From Eubacteriales bacterium (lineage in GTDB: Bacteria > Bacillota_A > Clostridia > Christensenellales > Aristaeellaceae), in the NCBI GenBank assembly GCA_029974855.1, contig JARKQO010000419.1, positions 1 to 16,369 of the forward strand: 16,369 nucleotides of DNA, given 5' to 3'. The notes below the pieces were generated by a model. It made no database searches and had not been told where the DNA came from. It saw nothing but the letters and a program-made list of their open reading frames with translations. The position numbers and the translations under genes were made by a program. Shown here in pieces: positions 15,518-16,369 of this stretch. Within the stretch, counting starts at the first letter, position 1. Each line of letters starts with the position of its first letter.

Positions 15518-16369
15518 CACGCTGCCGAGCCATCCCTTGGGCAGGTATTCCTTGGTGTTTTGAAGCATCTCCCGAAACATCCGCTCCCCCTCCCGGGGGC
15601 TGAGGGCCGACAGCTGCGGATCGATCAAAAACGTGGCCAAAGCCAGGGGATAATCGCAGGTCATGGCGGCCTGCACCGTGCTTTCCTGGGCCAGCGCCTG
15701 GCGGGCCACCAGTGCGTGGACGCTCTGGGGCAGCGGCCCGGCGATAATGGGGGCGATTTCCCCACGCCGGAACAGCGCGTTGGTCTCCACCACGGCGTCC
15801 CCCGGCAGGTTTTCAATTTGACCCCGGTTGGGGAGATTCACATTGGATACCATGTCCCCAAGGCCCAGCAGCGCCTTGATCAACAGGTGCCCCTCCTCGC
15901 CGGAGCCGTCCAGGACCAGGGGTTCCTGGCCGTTTAGCAGCGCTTCCTGCCTGGCAAGGCGGTTTTTCAAGTCCTGCTCCCGCCAGTCCACGGTGGTGAG
16001 GCTAAAGCCCCAGGAGCGGGCCGTTTCCCGATCCTTCAAATACCAGGGCGGCATGAATTCCGCCAGATGCCTGTCCCCCGCCGCCGCGATGAGGCCGTAC
16101 CGCCGGAAAAGATCGAACTTGACCCGGTGGGAGCACTCGAAAAAATTGTTCATCCAGTTTTCGTCCTTGCCCTTGGTAAAGCCGGTTTCAAAATACCGAT
16201 CCACAAACCGGCGGTATACCGGGAACAGGTCCTGCCCCTCAAAGCTTGCGCTGTACAGCCAGGTGAAATGGTTGATGCCCGTGACGCCGGTTTTGATTTG
16301 GGCGCGCTCGATGCCCTTGATTCCCTCCAGGTCCTCCAGCATGGCCGCCAGCAGCGTCTGGGTGCCGAA
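15512..16369 (-). CDS. Glycoside hydrolase family 4 protein, LplD (alpha-galacturonidase)-like (partial, 5' end off window)
   Basis: The last 285 residues of a GH4 enzyme (family about 430-450 residues) are read; the NAD-binding N terminus is outside. The frame enters as FGTQTLLAAMLEDLEG, and has TGVTGINHFTWL (its histidine is the expected metal ligand), GDRHLAEFMPPWY, DMVSNVNLPNRGQIENLPGDAVVETNALF, and AGPLPQSVHALV. The last two blocks fit the LplD/MelA branch, with ETNALF favouring the alpha-galacturonidase LplD. GH4 enzymes use NAD+ and a divalent metal and act in the cytoplasm; a role in pectin- or galacturonate-derived oligosaccharide use is inferred. The start is not visible. It is convergent with the GNAT gene. 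Confidence 0.85.
   Translation of the reverse strand, partial: FGTQTLLAAMLEDLEGIKGIERAQIKTGVTGINHFTWLYSASFEGQDLFPVYRRFVDRYFETGFTKGKDENWMNNFFECSHRVKFDLFRRYGLIAAAGDRHLAEFMPPWYLKDRETARSWGFSLTTVDWREQDLKNRLARQEALLNGQEPLVLDGSGEEGHLLIKALLGLGDMVSNVNLPNRGQIENLPGDAVVETNALFRRGEIAPIIAGPLPQSVHALVARQALAQESTVQAAMTCDYPLALATFLIDPQLSALSPREGERMFREMLQNTKEYLPKGWLGSVL

Noticed and set aside
1..16369. CRISPR arrays, insertion sequences, integrase or toxin-antitoxin genes
   Set aside because: No regularly spaced repeats, transposase or recombinase motifs, or paired small genes were seen on either strand.

Overview
The window looks like a GC-rich Firmicute of the Clostridia (an Oscillospiraceae/Ruminococcaceae-type gut anaerobe is my guess). 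The clues are strong AGGAGG-type ribosome binding sites, sigma-A style promoters (several with a TGn extended -10), a CCA-encoding tRNA gene, and a GldA/GldF/GldG/DUF4340-type ABC operon of the kind found in non-gliding Clostridia. Genus cannot be fixed from sequence reading alone.

Layout. (1) 1-3137, minus strand: a glycan-type operon read leftward from a near-consensus promoter (3109-3137). It encodes a family 2 glycosyltransferase, a PLP enzyme of the ACC deaminase/D-cysteine desulfhydrase fold coupled to it by ATGA overlap, and a DegT/DnrJ-type sugar aminotransferase cut off by the window start. (2) 3240-7966, plus strand: a divergently transcribed four-gene operon with an ABC ATPase, a six-helix permease, a GldG-like auxiliary membrane protein and a DUF4340 membrane protein. 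(3) 7967-8272: a short spacer with a 24-bp tandem direct repeat, a consensus promoter, tRNA-Arg(ACG) and a long hairpin. (4) 8310-14255: a complete type I restriction-modification operon hsdM-hsdS-hsdR, its genes joined by ATGA overlaps. Gene lengths (521, 405 and 1007 aa), gene order and motif positions point to the type IC (EcoR124I-like) family. (5) 14252-16369: a possible 41-codon ORF overlapping the hsdR stop, a nitroreductase and a GNAT acetyltransferase on the plus strand, then a convergent partial GH4 glycosidase resembling alpha-galacturonidase LplD.

How the parts work together. The R-M operon encodes methylation (HsdM2HsdS) and, with HsdR added, ATP-driven DNA translocation and cleavage. 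It lies directly behind a tRNA gene and differs in base and codon use from its flanks, so it reads as an acquired defence cassette. No integrase and no second copy of the tRNA 3' end were found. The most notable feature is in hsdS: three exact 12-bp repeats plus one degenerate copy encode TAEL units in the central helical spacer. That is the position where EcoR124I and EcoR124II differ by one TAEL unit and therefore in the spacing of their bipartite target. This cassette thus carries the sequence needed to change specificity by repeat slippage. I saw nothing that clearly qualifies as a wholly new system. There is no stretch above 300 bases without a gene: 7967-8135 holds the repeat and the tRNA promoter, and 8213-8455 holds the hairpin, the hsdM promoter and its leader.
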